64,000 nt of DNA from positions 113,178-177,177 of the forward strand of contig MEDY01000055.1 of the NCBI GenBank assembly GCA_001724265.1, read 5' to 3'. The position numbers were made by a program, and so were the translations under genes. The first letter of the stretch is position 1. Each line of letters opens with the position of its first letter. The DNA is from Rhizaria sp. SCN 62-66 (Eukaryota > Rhizaria, unplaced). The notes under the pieces were generated by a model, which searched no databases, was not told the origin of the DNA, and saw only the letters and a program-made list of their open reading frames with translations. Of the stretch, positions 41,032 through 51,546 are shown piece after piece.

Positions 41032-44000
41032 TTAGAGCGCAGCGGCCGCGGCGGCGACCGCGTCAGCGACCGCAGCCGCGAGCGGCGCAGCCTCGGCCCT
41101 GACGTGCACGGCGAGCGCGCCCTCCGCGAGGCGGAGGTGCACGAGCACGGGCGTCGCGGCGGCCGTGCTGCCGAGTAAGTGCCCGGCCGCGATCGTCTCC
41201 TGCTTGCCGGCCGCGGCGGTTGCGATGGTCTGCACCACGTGTAACCCAGCGGTGCGAGCCAGCGCGGCGATGCCCTCGGTGGTGCCGGCCGCGGCGGGGA
41301 CGGGCCGCGCGGGCAACTTAGCCTCGCCCGTCGCGCCGAGCGTCTTCCAGGCCTCGGCGTACTGCTTCGTGACCAGCTGCAGCGGCCGCAGCAGCGCGGG
41401 TGCGGGCACGGACACGGCGAGCGAGTCGAAGGAGCCCTTCTTGCCACCGTCGTGGCCGCCGAACTGCGCAGAAAGCTTCACCACGGCCGCCGCGGCACCC
41501 GCGGCGCCAGCGAAGAGCGCGGCAGCGGCCGAGGTGAAGGTGACAGTCAGCGCGACGGTTGTGGCGGCGGGCACGGAGCCCAGCTGCGCGAGGAAGTATC
41601 CGGCGCCGTTGCCGCGGCCGACGGCGGGGGCCTCGTAGGGCGAAAGCGCCGCCACAGACACGGCAGATGCCGTCGCGGCCGCGGAGGGCAGCGTGACGGC
41701 AAGCGCGACGGGGGCCCAGCTCTGCGCCTGCGACGGGTTAGCCAGGTACACCGTCAGCACGGCCGCCGCGGGGCCCGCGTGGACGGTGTAGGTGACGTTG
41801 AAGGAACCACAGAAGAGGCGCGGCGCGGACGTCTCGGACACGACCTCCTGCAGGGCGGACAGCTGCTGCGCCAGTGCGGGAATCGAGGCCAGCGCGGCGG
41901 CGGCGCCCACGGCGGGCGGCACAGCCGCCGTGGGCGAGAAGAGCGAGTGCCCCGTAGTGGCGGGCATCACGGAGGACGAGGACGAGGAGCCGGTACCGAA
42001 AAAGTCGAACGGGCTGGCGGCGTGCTCGGCGTCGGAGGTGGGGGACAGCAGGTCCAGCGGGCTCGCGGACAGCGCCGCGCCCGCAGACGCGGCGGGAGCG
42101 GCCGCGGAGAAGGCTGGGGTAAAGCCCGTGCCCAGGGAGAAGGGCGCCGCGGAGGCCCCGGCCCCGGCCCCGGCGCTGGGGGTGATGGTGGCGGGGGCGG
42201 ACGAGCCCATGACCGAGAGCAGGTCGAAGCTGCCGGCGTTGGAGCTGGCGGTGGCCGCGGGTGCCGCGGCACTGCTGTTGTCGGAGGCGAAGAGCAGGTC
42301 CAGAGGCATCGGGCCAGCGGCAGCAGCAGCCGTAGGGGCAGCGGCAGCAGCAGCGGGGGCAGCAGCGGCGGGGGCAGCGGCGCCGCGCCAGCCGCCCGCG
42401 GGCGCGGCGGCGGCGGCGGCGGCGGGGCGGGCCGCGGGGGGACGCATGCCGGCGGCGGGCGCCGAAGACGTAGTAAGCCCCGCGAAGAGGGACTTGGCCG
42501 CGAGCTCCTTTTGGGTCGGCGCGCGCGGCTTGGCGGCGGCCGCGGCGGCGGCGGCGGCGGTGGCGGCCGCGGAGGCCAAGGCGGCGGCGGACGCGGCGGC
42601 CGCGTTGCTGGTCTTGCGGGAGTCAGCCTCAGCGGCGGCGGCGGCGGCGGTCGCGGCGGCGGCCGAGGCGGAGGCGGCGGAGGCGGCAGCGGCGGCGGCG
42701 GCGGCAGCCTCGGCCTTCTTGGCCTCCTCGGCCTGCTTGTCGGCGTTGAAGCCCTTGGGGCCCCAGGCGCGGCGCGCGGACGACTTGAGCTTGATGCCGG
42801 AGTCCATGTCCGCCGCGGCGCCAGTGTCAGCGCCAGCGCCACCGGCAGCGCCACCAGCGGCGGCGGCGGTCGCGGCGGCGGCGACGGGCGCCGAGGCCGC
42901 CGTGACGATGCGCGGTGGCTCGGGGCGCGTCTCGGGGGGCTTGGCGTAGGCCTCGAAGCGCAGCGTCTTGCCCTTGACGGCAGGCACGATGCCCGTCAGA
43001 GCGGCCGCGGCGACGGCGGCGGCGGCGGCAGCGGCGGCGGGCGAGGCCGAGGACCCCGCGGCGCCCGCGGCGGCAGCGGCGCGGACGAAGGCATCGAGGA
43101 ACGACAGCGCGGGGTCCACAGCGAGCGGCGCGTGGCTGTCGACGGGCTGCACGGCCTGCAGCAGGGGGCGGTTGACCAGCAGCGCGGCGCACTCAATCGC
43201 GCGCTGTGCCAGCACTGGGTCGCGCGACGCCTGGCACACGCGCACCAGCGGCAGCACGGCGGGCGGGATGGGCTCCTCCGCGGTCAGGCGCGCGAGCAGC
43301 GACTGGACGGCGCCGAAGAGCCAGAGGCGGACCGACGAGTCGAGGAAGGAACGCGAGTTGAGCGTCTCGCACAGCAGGTCGATCGACTCGGGCGGGGTGA
43401 GGATCGACGAGAGGTGGCCGTATTCGCCGATGGTCCACACGGCGACCTTGAGCAGCGTGTCGGGTACCGAGCGCGCCGTCTGCAGCAGCGCGATGTAGCT
43501 GTCGACGGCGCGCTGGCGCGTACCCATGTCGCCCTCGACGTCGCCCGTGCCCTGCGCGATGACGTGCAGCACCGAGTGTCCCAGCCGCGCGGGCGTCGCG
43601 TCGCCGGCCAGTTCGAACGCGTTGTTCATCGTCGCGATAAACCAATCCGTGTCGGGCGCGTACCGCTCCGCCAAGTATGCGATGCGGGTGATCAGGAAGA
43701 CCTTGGCGGCCGAGTCAGTCGCCAGGCGCAGGAAACGAACCAGCTTGTCCACGATCGCTGTCACGTTGGCAGGGTTGGTCACCGTGACGAGGAAGTCGAG
43801 AGTCTTGCGCTTGAGCGTCTCGTCCGAGTCCTCCAGGCAGTCGATGACGGTGACCTGGTGCTCGGCCACGAACGAGGGGTCGACTCGGACCAGCGCCGAC
43901 AGCAGGGTCAGGCCGACGTAGCGGAAGTTCTGCTGCGCGGGGCCCGTGGCCGACACGCCGTGCTGCTCGGGCTTGAGAAACAGCGCCACAGCCTGCCCGG

Positions 44001-44940
44001 CGGCCGTCAGCAGCTCCTGGTTCGGGTAGATGGTCGCGATGGTGCGCACGCACTCAGCCACGATGGCGTAGCCGATGTTGGTGCCTACGGTTGCGCGCTT
44101 GAGCGCGTCGCCCAGGACGTCGTACATCTGCGACGACCAGTGGCGGTCCGCGTGGCCAAGCTTGGCCAGCAGCCGCATGAGGTCCATCTGAATCCAGGGC
44201 GCCGGAATGAAGTGGTAGTCGAAGTCGTTGGGCAGACGGTGGTCGATGATCTGCTTCAGGATCGACACGAAAGATGGAACGAGCTCCTTGTACTGGTGGG
44301 GGTTGATCGAGACGAGCTCCTGCAGCAGCAGCAGTGTCGCGCCCATCACGCTGGGGTCGGGGTCGCACAGCGCGCGCTTGATCTTCTCGCCCATGTCGGT
44401 CAGCGACGTGGGGTCGAGCTCGAAGAAGCGGTGCAGACATGCGACGGCCTTCTTGCGCACCATCGGCACCTGGTGCTCGAGCAGCTTCGACACAAAGGGC
44501 AGCACGGCCGGGATGAGCGAGGTGTTGATGAGGCGCGCCACGGTGGTGAGCGCCATCGCGGCCTCGAGGAAGTTGTCGGACTCGAGGTCCTTCTGTAGCG
44601 CGTTGACGAGCAGCAGGATGAAGGCGTGGTCCTTGTGCAGCACGAGCGCGGCCGCCAGGTAGCCCACGCGCTTCTCCAGTAGGTTGCGCGACGAGAGCAT
44701 CTTGATGGCATGGATCTGGCCGAAGGACGCCTCGTGGCCGAGCATCTCGACGTAGATCATGCGGATCAGGTACTCGCGCATGCGCTTCGAAGGCACGTCC
44801 TTGGCCGCCATGTTGGCCTTAAGCGTGCGGACCTCGGCCAGAACGACCTTGTCTTCCTCCTGCTTCGTCCGGCTCTCGCCGATGCTCTTGATGAGCTCGA
44901 AGAAGTCCTTGCTAAGCTGGCCAGAGCCGACCGCAGACAT
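41032..44940 (-). CDS. AP4E1: AP-4 complex subunit epsilon
   Basis: Intronless, 1,302 residues. The N-terminal 600 residues form the adaptin HEAT trunk: RMIYVEMLGHEASFGQIHA, LLEKRVGYLAAALVLHKDH, then FDYHFIPAPWIQMDLMRLL and RYAPDTDWFIATMNNAF. This sequence favours epsilon over gamma or alpha adaptins, and the trunk ends with the epsilon-typical VDPALSFLDAFV and TLRFEAY elements. A hinge of about 400 residues is dominated by poly-Ala, followed by a C-terminal appendage (about 1060-1302). AP-4 forms a clathrin-independent coat at the trans-Golgi network. Its other subunits are beta4, mu4 and sigma4, none of which is in this window. Human epsilon is 1,137 residues, so the excess is the Ala-rich hinge. 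AP-4 is lost in many lineages; its presence suggests a fairly complete endomembrane toolkit. Confidence 0.93.
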   Translation of the reverse strand: MSAVGSGQLSKDFFELIKSIGESRTKQEEDKVVLAEVRTLKANMAAKDVPSKRMREYLIRMIYVEMLGHEASFGQIHAIKMLSSRNLLEKRVGYLAAALVLHKDHAFILLLVNALQKDLESDNFLEAAMALTTVARLINTSLIPAVLPFVSKLLEHQVPMVRKKAVACLHRFFELDPTSLTDMGEKIKRALCDPDPSVMGATLLLLQELVSINPHQYKELVPSFVSILKQIIDHRLPNDFDYHFIPAPWIQMDLMRLLAKLGHADRHWSSQMYDVLGDALKRATVGTNIGYAIVAECVRTIATIYPNQELLTAAGQAVALFLKPEQHGVSATGPAQQNFRYVGLTLLSALVRVDPSFVAEHQVTVIDCLEDSDETLKRKTLDFLVTVTNPANVTAIVDKLVRFLRLATDSAAKVFLITRIAYLAERYAPDTDWFIATMNNAFELAGDATPARLGHSVLHVIAQGTGDVEGDMGTRQRAVDSYIALLQTARSVPDTLLKVAVWTIGEYGHLSSILTPPESIDLLCETLNSRSFLDSSVRLWLFGAVQSLLARLTAEEPIPPAVLPLVRVCQASRDPVLAQRAIECAALLVNRPLLQAVQPVDSHAPLAVDPALSFLDAFVRAAAAAGAAGSSASPAAAAAAAAVAAAALTGIVPAVKGKTLRFEAYAKPPETRPEPPRIVTAASAPVAAAATAAAAGGAAGGAGADTGAAADMDSGIKLKSSARRAWGPKGFNADKQAEEAKKAEAAAAAAAAASAASASAAAATAAAAAAEADSRKTSNAAAASAAALASAAATAAAAAAAAAKPRAPTQKELAAKSLFAGLTTSSAPAAGMRPPAARPAAAAAAAPAGGWRGAAAPAAAAPAAAAAAPTAAAAAGPMPLDLLFASDNSSAAAPAATASSNAGSFDLLSVMGSSAPATITPSAGAGAGASAAPFSLGTGFTPAFSAAAPAASAGAALSASPLDLLSPTSDAEHAASPFDFFGTGSSSSSSVMPATTGHSLFSPTAAVPPAVGAAAALASIPALAQQLSALQEVVSETSAPRLFCGSFNVTYTVHAGPAAAVLTVYLANPSQAQSWAPVALAVTLPSAAATASAVSVAALSPYEAPAVGRGNGAGYFLAQLGSVPAATTVALTVTFTSAAAALFAGAAGAAAAVVKLSAQFGGHDGGKKGSFDSLAVSVPAPALLRPLQLVTKQYAEAWKTLGATGEAKLPARPVPAAAGTTEGIAALARTAGLHVVQTIATAAAGKQETIAAGHLLGSTAAATPVLVHLRLAEGALAVHVRAEAAPLAAAVADAVAAAAAAL

Positions 44941-45686
44941 CTATGGCGTGAAATGAGACAGAGTTTCACGAGAGGGAGGGTGAAGGTGCAGAGAGAGAAA
45001 AGAATGTGAGATATCACGGGCATAAAAAGGTGTTACAGCTATGCAATTTTACATCAGTAAACCAGAGCTACTGCTATTTCCATAAAATAAACTTTAAATC
45101 ATATTGACGATGATCCCAGTGCGACAGAGACAGCTTTCTGTCACCTCGAAGACGTGGCCTCGTCTATCTGTCTGTGTGGTTGGTCTACGACTTGACTTTG
45201 GCCCACGGTCACCTGGACTGGACTGCGACTGTGGGCGGTAGAGTATTTCATGTGGGTGAACTCGTTGAGGTCGTGTAGGAAGTGTTCATCGCGCGCGAAT
45301 AGGGCTCAAGCGCAATTGAATGGAGAATCTGCACTGTGTTCTATCTTGATTTACTGTCAGCGACTGCTGCGTAGCTGCGTATGCAGTGGATTTAGGCTCG
45401 GGAGACGAATGACCATGTCGTCTGGCGACACGACGCCTCCCGGTGGCCAGCACCCGAACTTCGTGGTAGAATAGGGGTAGACGCGCTTTGATGTCGCTGA
45501 TTATTAACTATCAAAGACATGGACGTTCTATCTACCTTATCACTTTGCTTCTATTTCTAGCGACGATCAAACTGAAGCTCTAGACCTGCTCCCACGATAT
45601 CGTTAGAGTGACGTCTACTTTGTCTTCTCGCCCGCACATTATCTCACTTTCTTTCCTTCTTTCTTCTCGATTTTTCTCTGATAGCA
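44941..45686. other. Bidirectional promoter region, AP-4 epsilon and type I membrane protein
   Basis: About 750 bp between divergent starts. It becomes a pyrimidine-rich leader (45620-45680) before the plus-strand gene. A 74-codon open frame at 45250-45474 lacks coding bias and was not accepted. Confidence 0.5.
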
Positions 45687-46975
45687 ATGGCTCGGGCTTT
45701 AACCGTTCTTGCCGCGCTTGCGCTCATGTGCGCCACCGCCGTTGCTTCGCGCTTTGCCAACGTTCCCGTCACTTCGACCATGGTCTTCTCGTCCCAAAAG
45801 TCCGTCCCTTCCTAACCTCCCACCAAACACTCTTTTCGTACCCTATATTCACATCTTCGTCCTTGAACCCCAACTCATGATAATTCTTCTTCTGCTTTTA
45901 CTTTCTTAGGACCTTCACCCGCGACAACATCGCGGCTGCCGCGGCCCCCGCGGACCTGTACAACGTCTTCGCCACGCTCGCGGGCCAGGAGCGCGACAGC
46001 AGCAGCCGTTCGCCGCTGTTCCGCGACATCGTCACCGCGACGGCCCCGGCCCCGCTCATCACGCTCGCCGTCTCGGCCACGGGCCTCACCAAGCCCCAGA
46101 CCGCACAGGCGCTCGGCCTCTTCACCGACTCAGTTCCTACGCTGACCAACTTCGCCGCCGCGCTCGCCGCGGCCCCGTCGTCGCTCGCCGTGTCCGACGT
46201 CTACGTCCCCGCTGCCGAGGTCGCGCCCGCCCTCCGCGCCGTCCGCGCCACCCGCGGCACCGCCCTGTCCTTCACCGCCACCGCCACGACCGACTGCGCT
46301 GAACTCACCAGCATCGTCTCGTCCCTCTCGACGGCCCGCGCGTCGTCGCTGCTCCACGTCACGGCCCCCGATGCCGCCGCGCTCGCCGCCGTCGACGCCT
46401 GCCTGCCCCCCGTGCTTGCCGCGCTCGCCGCCGCCTCTCGCGACCGCTACGCTGTGGCCCTCGTCGGCGCCCCCGCCCCCGGCGCCCGCGGCATGCGCAC
46501 CACCTTCGGCGCTCTCGCCGAGCTTGAGGCCCAGGTACGAATATCGATTATAATAAATATATCTTAAGGTTTTTATCAGCGAGGACATTAATGTTCTCGC
46601 TGATAAAAACCTTAAGATATATTTATTAAACTATTGTGATTTATATATTACACTTAAATTTTAGTTTATAACAGTCTTATCTCACTTTTGCACATGTCGT
46701 TTTGCAATCTGTGTTTTGTTTGCTTCTCTGACGTTCTTCAGGAGGGCGTGTTCCTCCAGCTGGGCTCCCAGATCCGCGCCGACGCCGGCGTTACTGCCGG
46801 TGAGGAGACGTTCAATGGCCCCGAGTACGTGACCTCCGACGTTATCACCGTGATGCTCGTCGTCTTCCTCGGCCTCGGCATCCTCGCGCTGGGCTTCTCC
46901 TTCACGCTCGCGATCGAGACCCCCGTGCGGTACGCCACGCCCAGCATGGCGCTCCCCGTCACCCGCGAGTACTAA
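45687..46975 (+). CDS. Type I membrane protein, possibly V-ATPase assembly factor (Ac45/Voa1-like)
   Basis: Three exons, 45687-45799, 45910-46534 and 46742-46975 (donors GTCCGT and GTACGA; phases 2 and 0), encode 323 residues. The N terminus MARALTVLAALALMCATAVA is a clear signal peptide. A lumenal domain of about 260 Ala-rich residues with only two visible Cys follows. One transmembrane helix, TVMLVVFLGLGILALGFSF, lies near residue 285. A short tail of about 20 residues ends PVTREY. Size, topology and the I-x-T-P-x-R/K-F/Y-like sequence after the helix recall the C-terminal region of Voa1/Big1/ATP6AP1 proteins, which help assemble the V-ATPase Vo sector in the ER. That resemblance is weak and should be treated as a hypothesis. 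The second intron carries a large palindrome described separately. Confidence 0.75.
46551..46628. repeat. 78-bp near-perfect palindrome within an intron
   Basis: Bases pair symmetrically around the point between 46589 and 46590 with no spacer. I checked the central pairs and followed both arms outward; the only mismatch seen is 46584/46595 (G against T, a wobble pair in RNA). Symmetry ends at 46551/46628. The arms are AT-rich at the outer end and include TTAAGG/CCTTAA and CAGCGAG/CTCGCTG blocks. The element lies wholly inside the 207-bp second intron (46535-46741) of the membrane-protein gene, so the pre-mRNA should fold into a single long hairpin. It could be a foldback mobile element remnant, an intronic small-RNA hairpin or an assembly foldback. 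Confidence 0.95.
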
Positions 46976-47663
46976 GCGCACATGGGTAAACGGTGTACAC
47001 ACGCTCTGCTGCGGTGTGGCGCTCTATGGTTCATGGTCTCCGGTCTGTGGTCTATAGGGTGCAAACGCAGGCTTTTCTCTAGAACGGGGCTCTCGTCTCC
47101 CTTGCGAACAGTCGCACTGCTCGTTCAATGCCTACTCTCAGTTGTTACTTGCGTTTATCGTGATGTGACTCCGGGAATATGCGTGAATGACGCAATGTGA
47201 CCCGTGTGAAGTGACGATGTGCTCTATTTGTTTCAAAATTAGCTCAAAAGCTCTTTTGTTTTTTAGGCCAACAAAATCACCTTCAATTCCAGATGGTGAA
47301 CATTTTCGTTTCTCTTTTCAATTGTTTTTTCTTCAATTCGTTTCCTTAATACATCTCCTATAAATAGTATTAACAACAAACAACGTCGTTCATCAACAAT
47401 CAATGGTACCGTCGTAAGCTTAACATAAAGCAGAAACCATCATGATTCGTTGATACTGTGTGTGATATTGATTTGTATTAACATTGTTATATTTTTCAAC
47501 TAATTACGATATGATATTTTCTTTGCTTTTTCCGTGTAACAACAATCACACCAGGACATAGGACATGAGTAAGTCTTGGGGTCATTGCAAAAACAATCTT
47601 TATCTTCTCTCCATCCATCCGACAAACGATTCGTGCGCAGATACAGCAGTGAGTACTTAGCGC
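46976..47663. other. Convergent intergenic region
   Basis: Holds the 3' UTRs of the type I membrane protein and ThrRS genes. The centre (47220-47560) is markedly AT-rich. No gene or RNA recognised. Confidence 0.5.
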
Positions 47664-50207
47664 TTAGAAGTGCTTGGCGGTGACCTCCTTGAAGAGCGCG
47701 ATGGCGTCGTCGAGCGTGTACTCGATCATCTTCTTGCTGGCGAGCGCGGCGGCCTTCTCGGCGGCGGCATCGGCAGGCTTATCGCCCTCGGCCGTGACGG
47801 CCGTGGGGGCGTCCTTGCCCGTGGTGGCCTTGACGAAGCCGTCGCGGAAGCGGATGTTGACGGTGCCCTGCTCCATCTCCTTCTGGCCGACAACGAGGAT
47901 GAAGTTGTAGCCGGCAACGGCGGCCTCGGCGACCTTCTTGTTGAAGGTCGAGGTGCTGTCGTCGACGTCGGCGTAGAAGCCAGCCGCGTGCACGGCATCG
48001 CGGACCTTGTGCGCGTAGGCGAAGTTGATCTCGCTGATGGGCACGACGGCGACCTGGCGCGGGTTAAGCCAGAAGGGCCACTTGCCGCCAGTGTGCTCCG
48101 TCAGCACGGCGATCATGCGCTCGATCGAGCCCAGGATCGCGCGGTGGATCATCACGGGCCGCTCGTGGCCGTTGGGCAGAGGAGACTCCTTCCAGACGTA
48201 CTCCTTGCGGTGCGCGCCGCCGCAGCAGCCGCCCTCCTCGGCCGCCGCCACGGCTGCCGCCACGGCGTCCGCGGACACGACAGCGGTGCCGGCCTCGGGG
48301 GCGGCGGCGGCGGGGGCGTCGCCGGCCTTCTTGGCCTTGCGGTCCACGATGCCGTTCTCGGCGCGGAACTTGGCCAGCGCGGCGCCGACGTCCTCGCCCG
48401 CGGCCTCGGCGGCGGCCTTAACGGCGGCCTCCTTAGCCATGCGCTCGGCGTGCAACGCCTTGGCGGCGGCGGCGCGCTCCTCCTTGCTCTCGCGCGAGTT
48501 GTGCGGCGCCGCGCCACCCTTGGCAGCGCCGCCGGGGGCGCCCGCGGCGGCGGCGGCGGCCTCAGCGGCGGCCTCGGAGGCCTCGACAACGGCCTTGCCG
48601 CGGTAGGACAGGCCGAAGCGGATGGGGAGCTGGAAGTCGAGCTGGCACGTGCCGCACTGGTGGCGGCGCTTCAGCGCGTCCGTGAGCTGGATGTCGATCT
48701 TGGGGCCGTAGAAGGCGCCGTCTCCAGGGTTGAGCGACCAGGTGTGGCCGAACTTGGCGCAGAACTCGTCCAGGCACGCCTTGAGCGCGGCCTCAGCCTC
48801 GTCCCACAGCTCGATCGCACCGAGGAACTTCTCCTCGGGGCGCGTCGACAGGCAGAGGTTAAAGGAGAAGCCGAAGTGGCCGTAGACCTCCTGGAGCATG
48901 TCGAGAACGCCCGACACCTCGGCCTGGATCTGCTCCTTGGTGCAGAAGATGTGCGCGTCGTCCTGCTGGAACCGGCGCACGCGGGTGAGGCCTGTCAGCG
49001 CACCCGAAAGCTCGTTGCGGTGCAGCACGCCGAAGTCGGCGACACGCATCGGCAGCTCGCGGTACGAGCGCAGGCGGTTGCCGAAAAGCAGGCAGTGGCC
49101 CGGACAGTTCATGGGCTTCATGGCGAACTCAACGCCCTCGCAGTCGAACGAGAACATGTTCTCGCGGTAGTTCTGGTAGTGTCCGGACTGCTTCCAGAGG
49201 TCGACGTTGAAGACGTTGGGCGTGACGACCTCGCAGTAGCCGCGCTTGTGGTACTGCGCGCGCACGTACTCCTGCAGCCGGTTGTAGAGGCGCGTGCCGT
49301 GGGGCAGGAAGAAGCACGAACCGGGCGAAAGCTCGTGGAAGAAGAAGAGCTCCTGTGCAGCGCCGATGCGGCGGTGATCGCGCTCCTCGGCGGCCTTGAG
49401 CAGCAGGCGGTGTTCCTCGAGCTGCGCCTTGGAGGGGAACGACACGCCGTACACGCGCTGCAGCGACTCCTTGGTGGCGTCGGCGTTCCAGTACGAGGAC
49501 GAGTTGCGCGTGATCATCATGGCGGCGATGCGGCCGGTGTTCTGCACGTGCGGGCCGCGGCACAGGTCGATCAGCGGGCCGTTGCGGTAGGCCGTGGTGA
49601 GGTCGCCGTCGGGGATGCGCTTGGTGATGATCTCCTGCTTGAACTTGTTGGTGGAGAAGAGGTCGAGCGCCTGCTCCTTGGTCAGCACCACGCGCGTGAA
49701 GTTCTGCTTGGCCTTGATGATGGCGTCGACGCGCTTCTGGATGCGCTCGTAGTCGGCAGGAGAGATGGTGACGCCGGGAGGCAGGTAGACGTCGTAGTAG
49801 AAGCCGCCGTCCTCAAGCGGGGGACCGATGCAGAGCTGCGCGTCGGGGAACTCGAGCTCGATCGCCTGGCCCAGGATGTGCGCCGACGAGTGCCAGAAGC
49901 AGTGCGTGCCCTCGGGCGAGTCGAAGTCGAAAAACTGCAGCGTGCAGTCGCCCTCGAACGGACGGTTGAGGTCCCACGCCTTGCCGTTGACCTGCGCGAC
50001 GACCACAGTCTTGGCGAGCGAGTTGGACAGGGTCTTGCAGACGTCCATCGGGGTCTGGGCAGAGGTCGAGTCGATGATCTTGCCATCCTTGAGGGTGATC
50101 TTGACGGGGAAGGGCTCGGGCGCGGCGGGCGCGGCGGCGGCGATCGCTTCGAACTTGCGGATGCGCTCCTCGATGTACGCCGGCACAGCGGAAGCAGCAG
50201 CGGCCAT
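47664..50207 (-). CDS. TARS1: Threonyl-tRNA synthetase
   Basis: Intronless, 847 residues, with no organellar presequence, so probably the cytosolic enzyme. Domains in order: TGS (about 33-98); the editing (second additional) domain with HSSAHILGQA (about 106-115) and IDLCRGPHV; and the class II catalytic core. The core has MNCPGHCLLF (a zinc ligand Cys), motif 2 TRVRRFQQDDAH, GAFYGPKIDIQLTDALKR and motif 3 RPVMIHRAILGSIERM. The anticodon-binding domain follows, with INFAYAHKVRDAVHAAGF. The enzyme charges tRNA-Thr and hydrolyses mis-charged Ser-tRNA. About 140 extra residues, mostly Ala/Lys/Glu plus a GGCCGG segment, are inserted at about 536-675 between the LPIRFGLSY strand and motif 3. In other ThrRS this is a short turn. 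Human cytosolic ThrRS is 723 residues, and this insertion accounts for most of the difference. Confidence 0.97.
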   Translation of the reverse strand: MAAAASAVPAYIEERIRKFEAIAAAAPAAPEPFPVKITLKDGKIIDSTSAQTPMDVCKTLSNSLAKTVVVAQVNGKAWDLNRPFEGDCTLQFFDFDSPEGTHCFWHSSAHILGQAIELEFPDAQLCIGPPLEDGGFYYDVYLPPGVTISPADYERIQKRVDAIIKAKQNFTRVVLTKEQALDLFSTNKFKQEIITKRIPDGDLTTAYRNGPLIDLCRGPHVQNTGRIAAMMITRNSSSYWNADATKESLQRVYGVSFPSKAQLEEHRLLLKAAEERDHRRIGAAQELFFFHELSPGSCFFLPHGTRLYNRLQEYVRAQYHKRGYCEVVTPNVFNVDLWKQSGHYQNYRENMFSFDCEGVEFAMKPMNCPGHCLLFGNRLRSYRELPMRVADFGVLHRNELSGALTGLTRVRRFQQDDAHIFCTKEQIQAEVSGVLDMLQEVYGHFGFSFNLCLSTRPEEKFLGAIELWDEAEAALKACLDEFCAKFGHTWSLNPGDGAFYGPKIDIQLTDALKRRHQCGTCQLDFQLPIRFGLSYRGKAVVEASEAAAEAAAAAAGAPGGAAKGGAAPHNSRESKEERAAAAKALHAERMAKEAAVKAAAEAAGEDVGAALAKFRAENGIVDRKAKKAGDAPAAAAPEAGTAVVSADAVAAAVAAAEEGGCCGGAHRKEYVWKESPLPNGHERPVMIHRAILGSIERMIAVLTEHTGGKWPFWLNPRQVAVVPISEINFAYAHKVRDAVHAAGFYADVDDSTSTFNKKVAEAAVAGYNFILVVGQKEMEQGTVNIRFRDGFVKATTGKDAPTAVTAEGDKPADAAAEKAAALASKKMIEYTLDDAIALFKEVTAKHF

Positions 50208-51057
50208 CAGTGCTGTAGTTGCGTCACGTGTTGTCGAGATATAGGATCATACAACGTAAGATATTATGTCACAGAAGCAAAGAGTGATGCGGTGTCGGGA
50301 GAATGTCGGTTAGACAGAACGCGGAACGATGTTAGAGGCAGTGACGCAAAGGCGCAGTCAGCAAGCGAATCGAGAGTGAGAGCAGAGGTCGCCGTCGTCG
50401 TGGAAGAGAGCAAGCAGAGGGGGGCGGAGATGCAGACGAAGAGGCAGATATAGGTGGGTTGAACGTGAGATCGGTACGAGGTATATCGTGAGACGAGTGG
50501 GGTTTCACGCGAATGTCGCGCTGCGGGAGCAGGGAGTTAAGGCAAGACAAGGCACTAGGAGCCCTGGCTAGTCGGGACGCTCGGCTCCGGACGACGCTGT
50601 GCCCGGCCGCCACACACGTCGGCTCATCGAGAAAATTGCAATCAATGTGCACCAGTTTCGTGCTAACACTCCCGCGCAGTTAAGAACGAATAGAAGGAGA
50701 GATGGACGCCAGAATCGAATCGGAAACACCCTTTTGATGGGCTTGCGCAAAGTCGACTTTTTTTTGTGGTGTGATTTTTTCGGCCCCGGTCGATCCAGTA
50801 ATCAGCCACCACCACGAGTCCAGAAGCTGACCTTCAATCGATTTCAAACATGTCTGATCTCTACCAGAACTCCGTCCTGTATTTTGTTTGTTTTTGGTCG
50901 TCTTTTATGTGAAGATTTCTCCTTGGTTTTACTTTTCTGACGCGCTATCTTGTCGTCATCCCCGTGATATCCACCCTCCTGCGACAGACCTTTCCTCCAG
51001 AACCTCGACTGATCCACGAAGCTCGCTTGTGCATCTGCCGCGTCACTCCCTGTCGCC
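50208..51057. other. Bidirectional promoter region, ThrRS and TUG-like gene
   Basis: About 850 bp between divergent starts. Open frames run through from the flanks but show no homology. The leader before 51058 is mixed and pyrimidine-rich in places. No motif recognised. Confidence 0.5.
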
Positions 51058-51509
51058 ATGGCGTCCCAACAGATGTGCCAGTGCGCGGTCGCGCTCTCCG
51101 ACGGCCGCCGCCTGCGCGCCTCGGTGCCGGCCTCGTCCTCGCTGCTGTCGGCCCTGCTCGCGGCGTCCCCAGCGCTGCTGACCGCGACCAACCCTGCCAC
51201 CGGCCTGTGGCAGCAGCCCGTCGTATCGATCGCCCTCGCGCGCGGCCAGCGCCCCACGACCTACGGCTCCGTCTCGGCGCTTGCGGGCACGACGCTGCGC
51301 TCGCTGGGCAGCGTCGCCTCGGTCGGCGTGCTCATGTACATCACGTACACCGACTCGCAGTTCACGTTACAACAGGCACGGCTCGTCACGCTCTCGCTCG
51401 CGGCGTCCTCCCTCGCTCCCGCTGCTGCTGCCGCTGCGACGGCTGACCCTGCGGAGGGTGAGAAGGTCAAGGCCGAGCTCAACGCAGCCTTTGACGCTGC
51501 AGAGGCTGC

Positions 51510-51546
<37 letters not shown>

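Noticed and set aside
41452-44598. 1,048-codon open frame opposite AP-4 epsilon
   Set aside because: Gly/Arg-rich antisense shadow of the Ala-rich adaptin hinge; no recognisable family.
45250-45474. 74-codon frame upstream of the type I membrane protein gene
   Set aside because: No coding bias or homology; lies in a shared promoter region.
47670-50453. 927-codon open frame opposite ThrRS
   Set aside because: Same cause; the ThrRS strand has full-length homology, and this frame extends into the promoter region without any motif.
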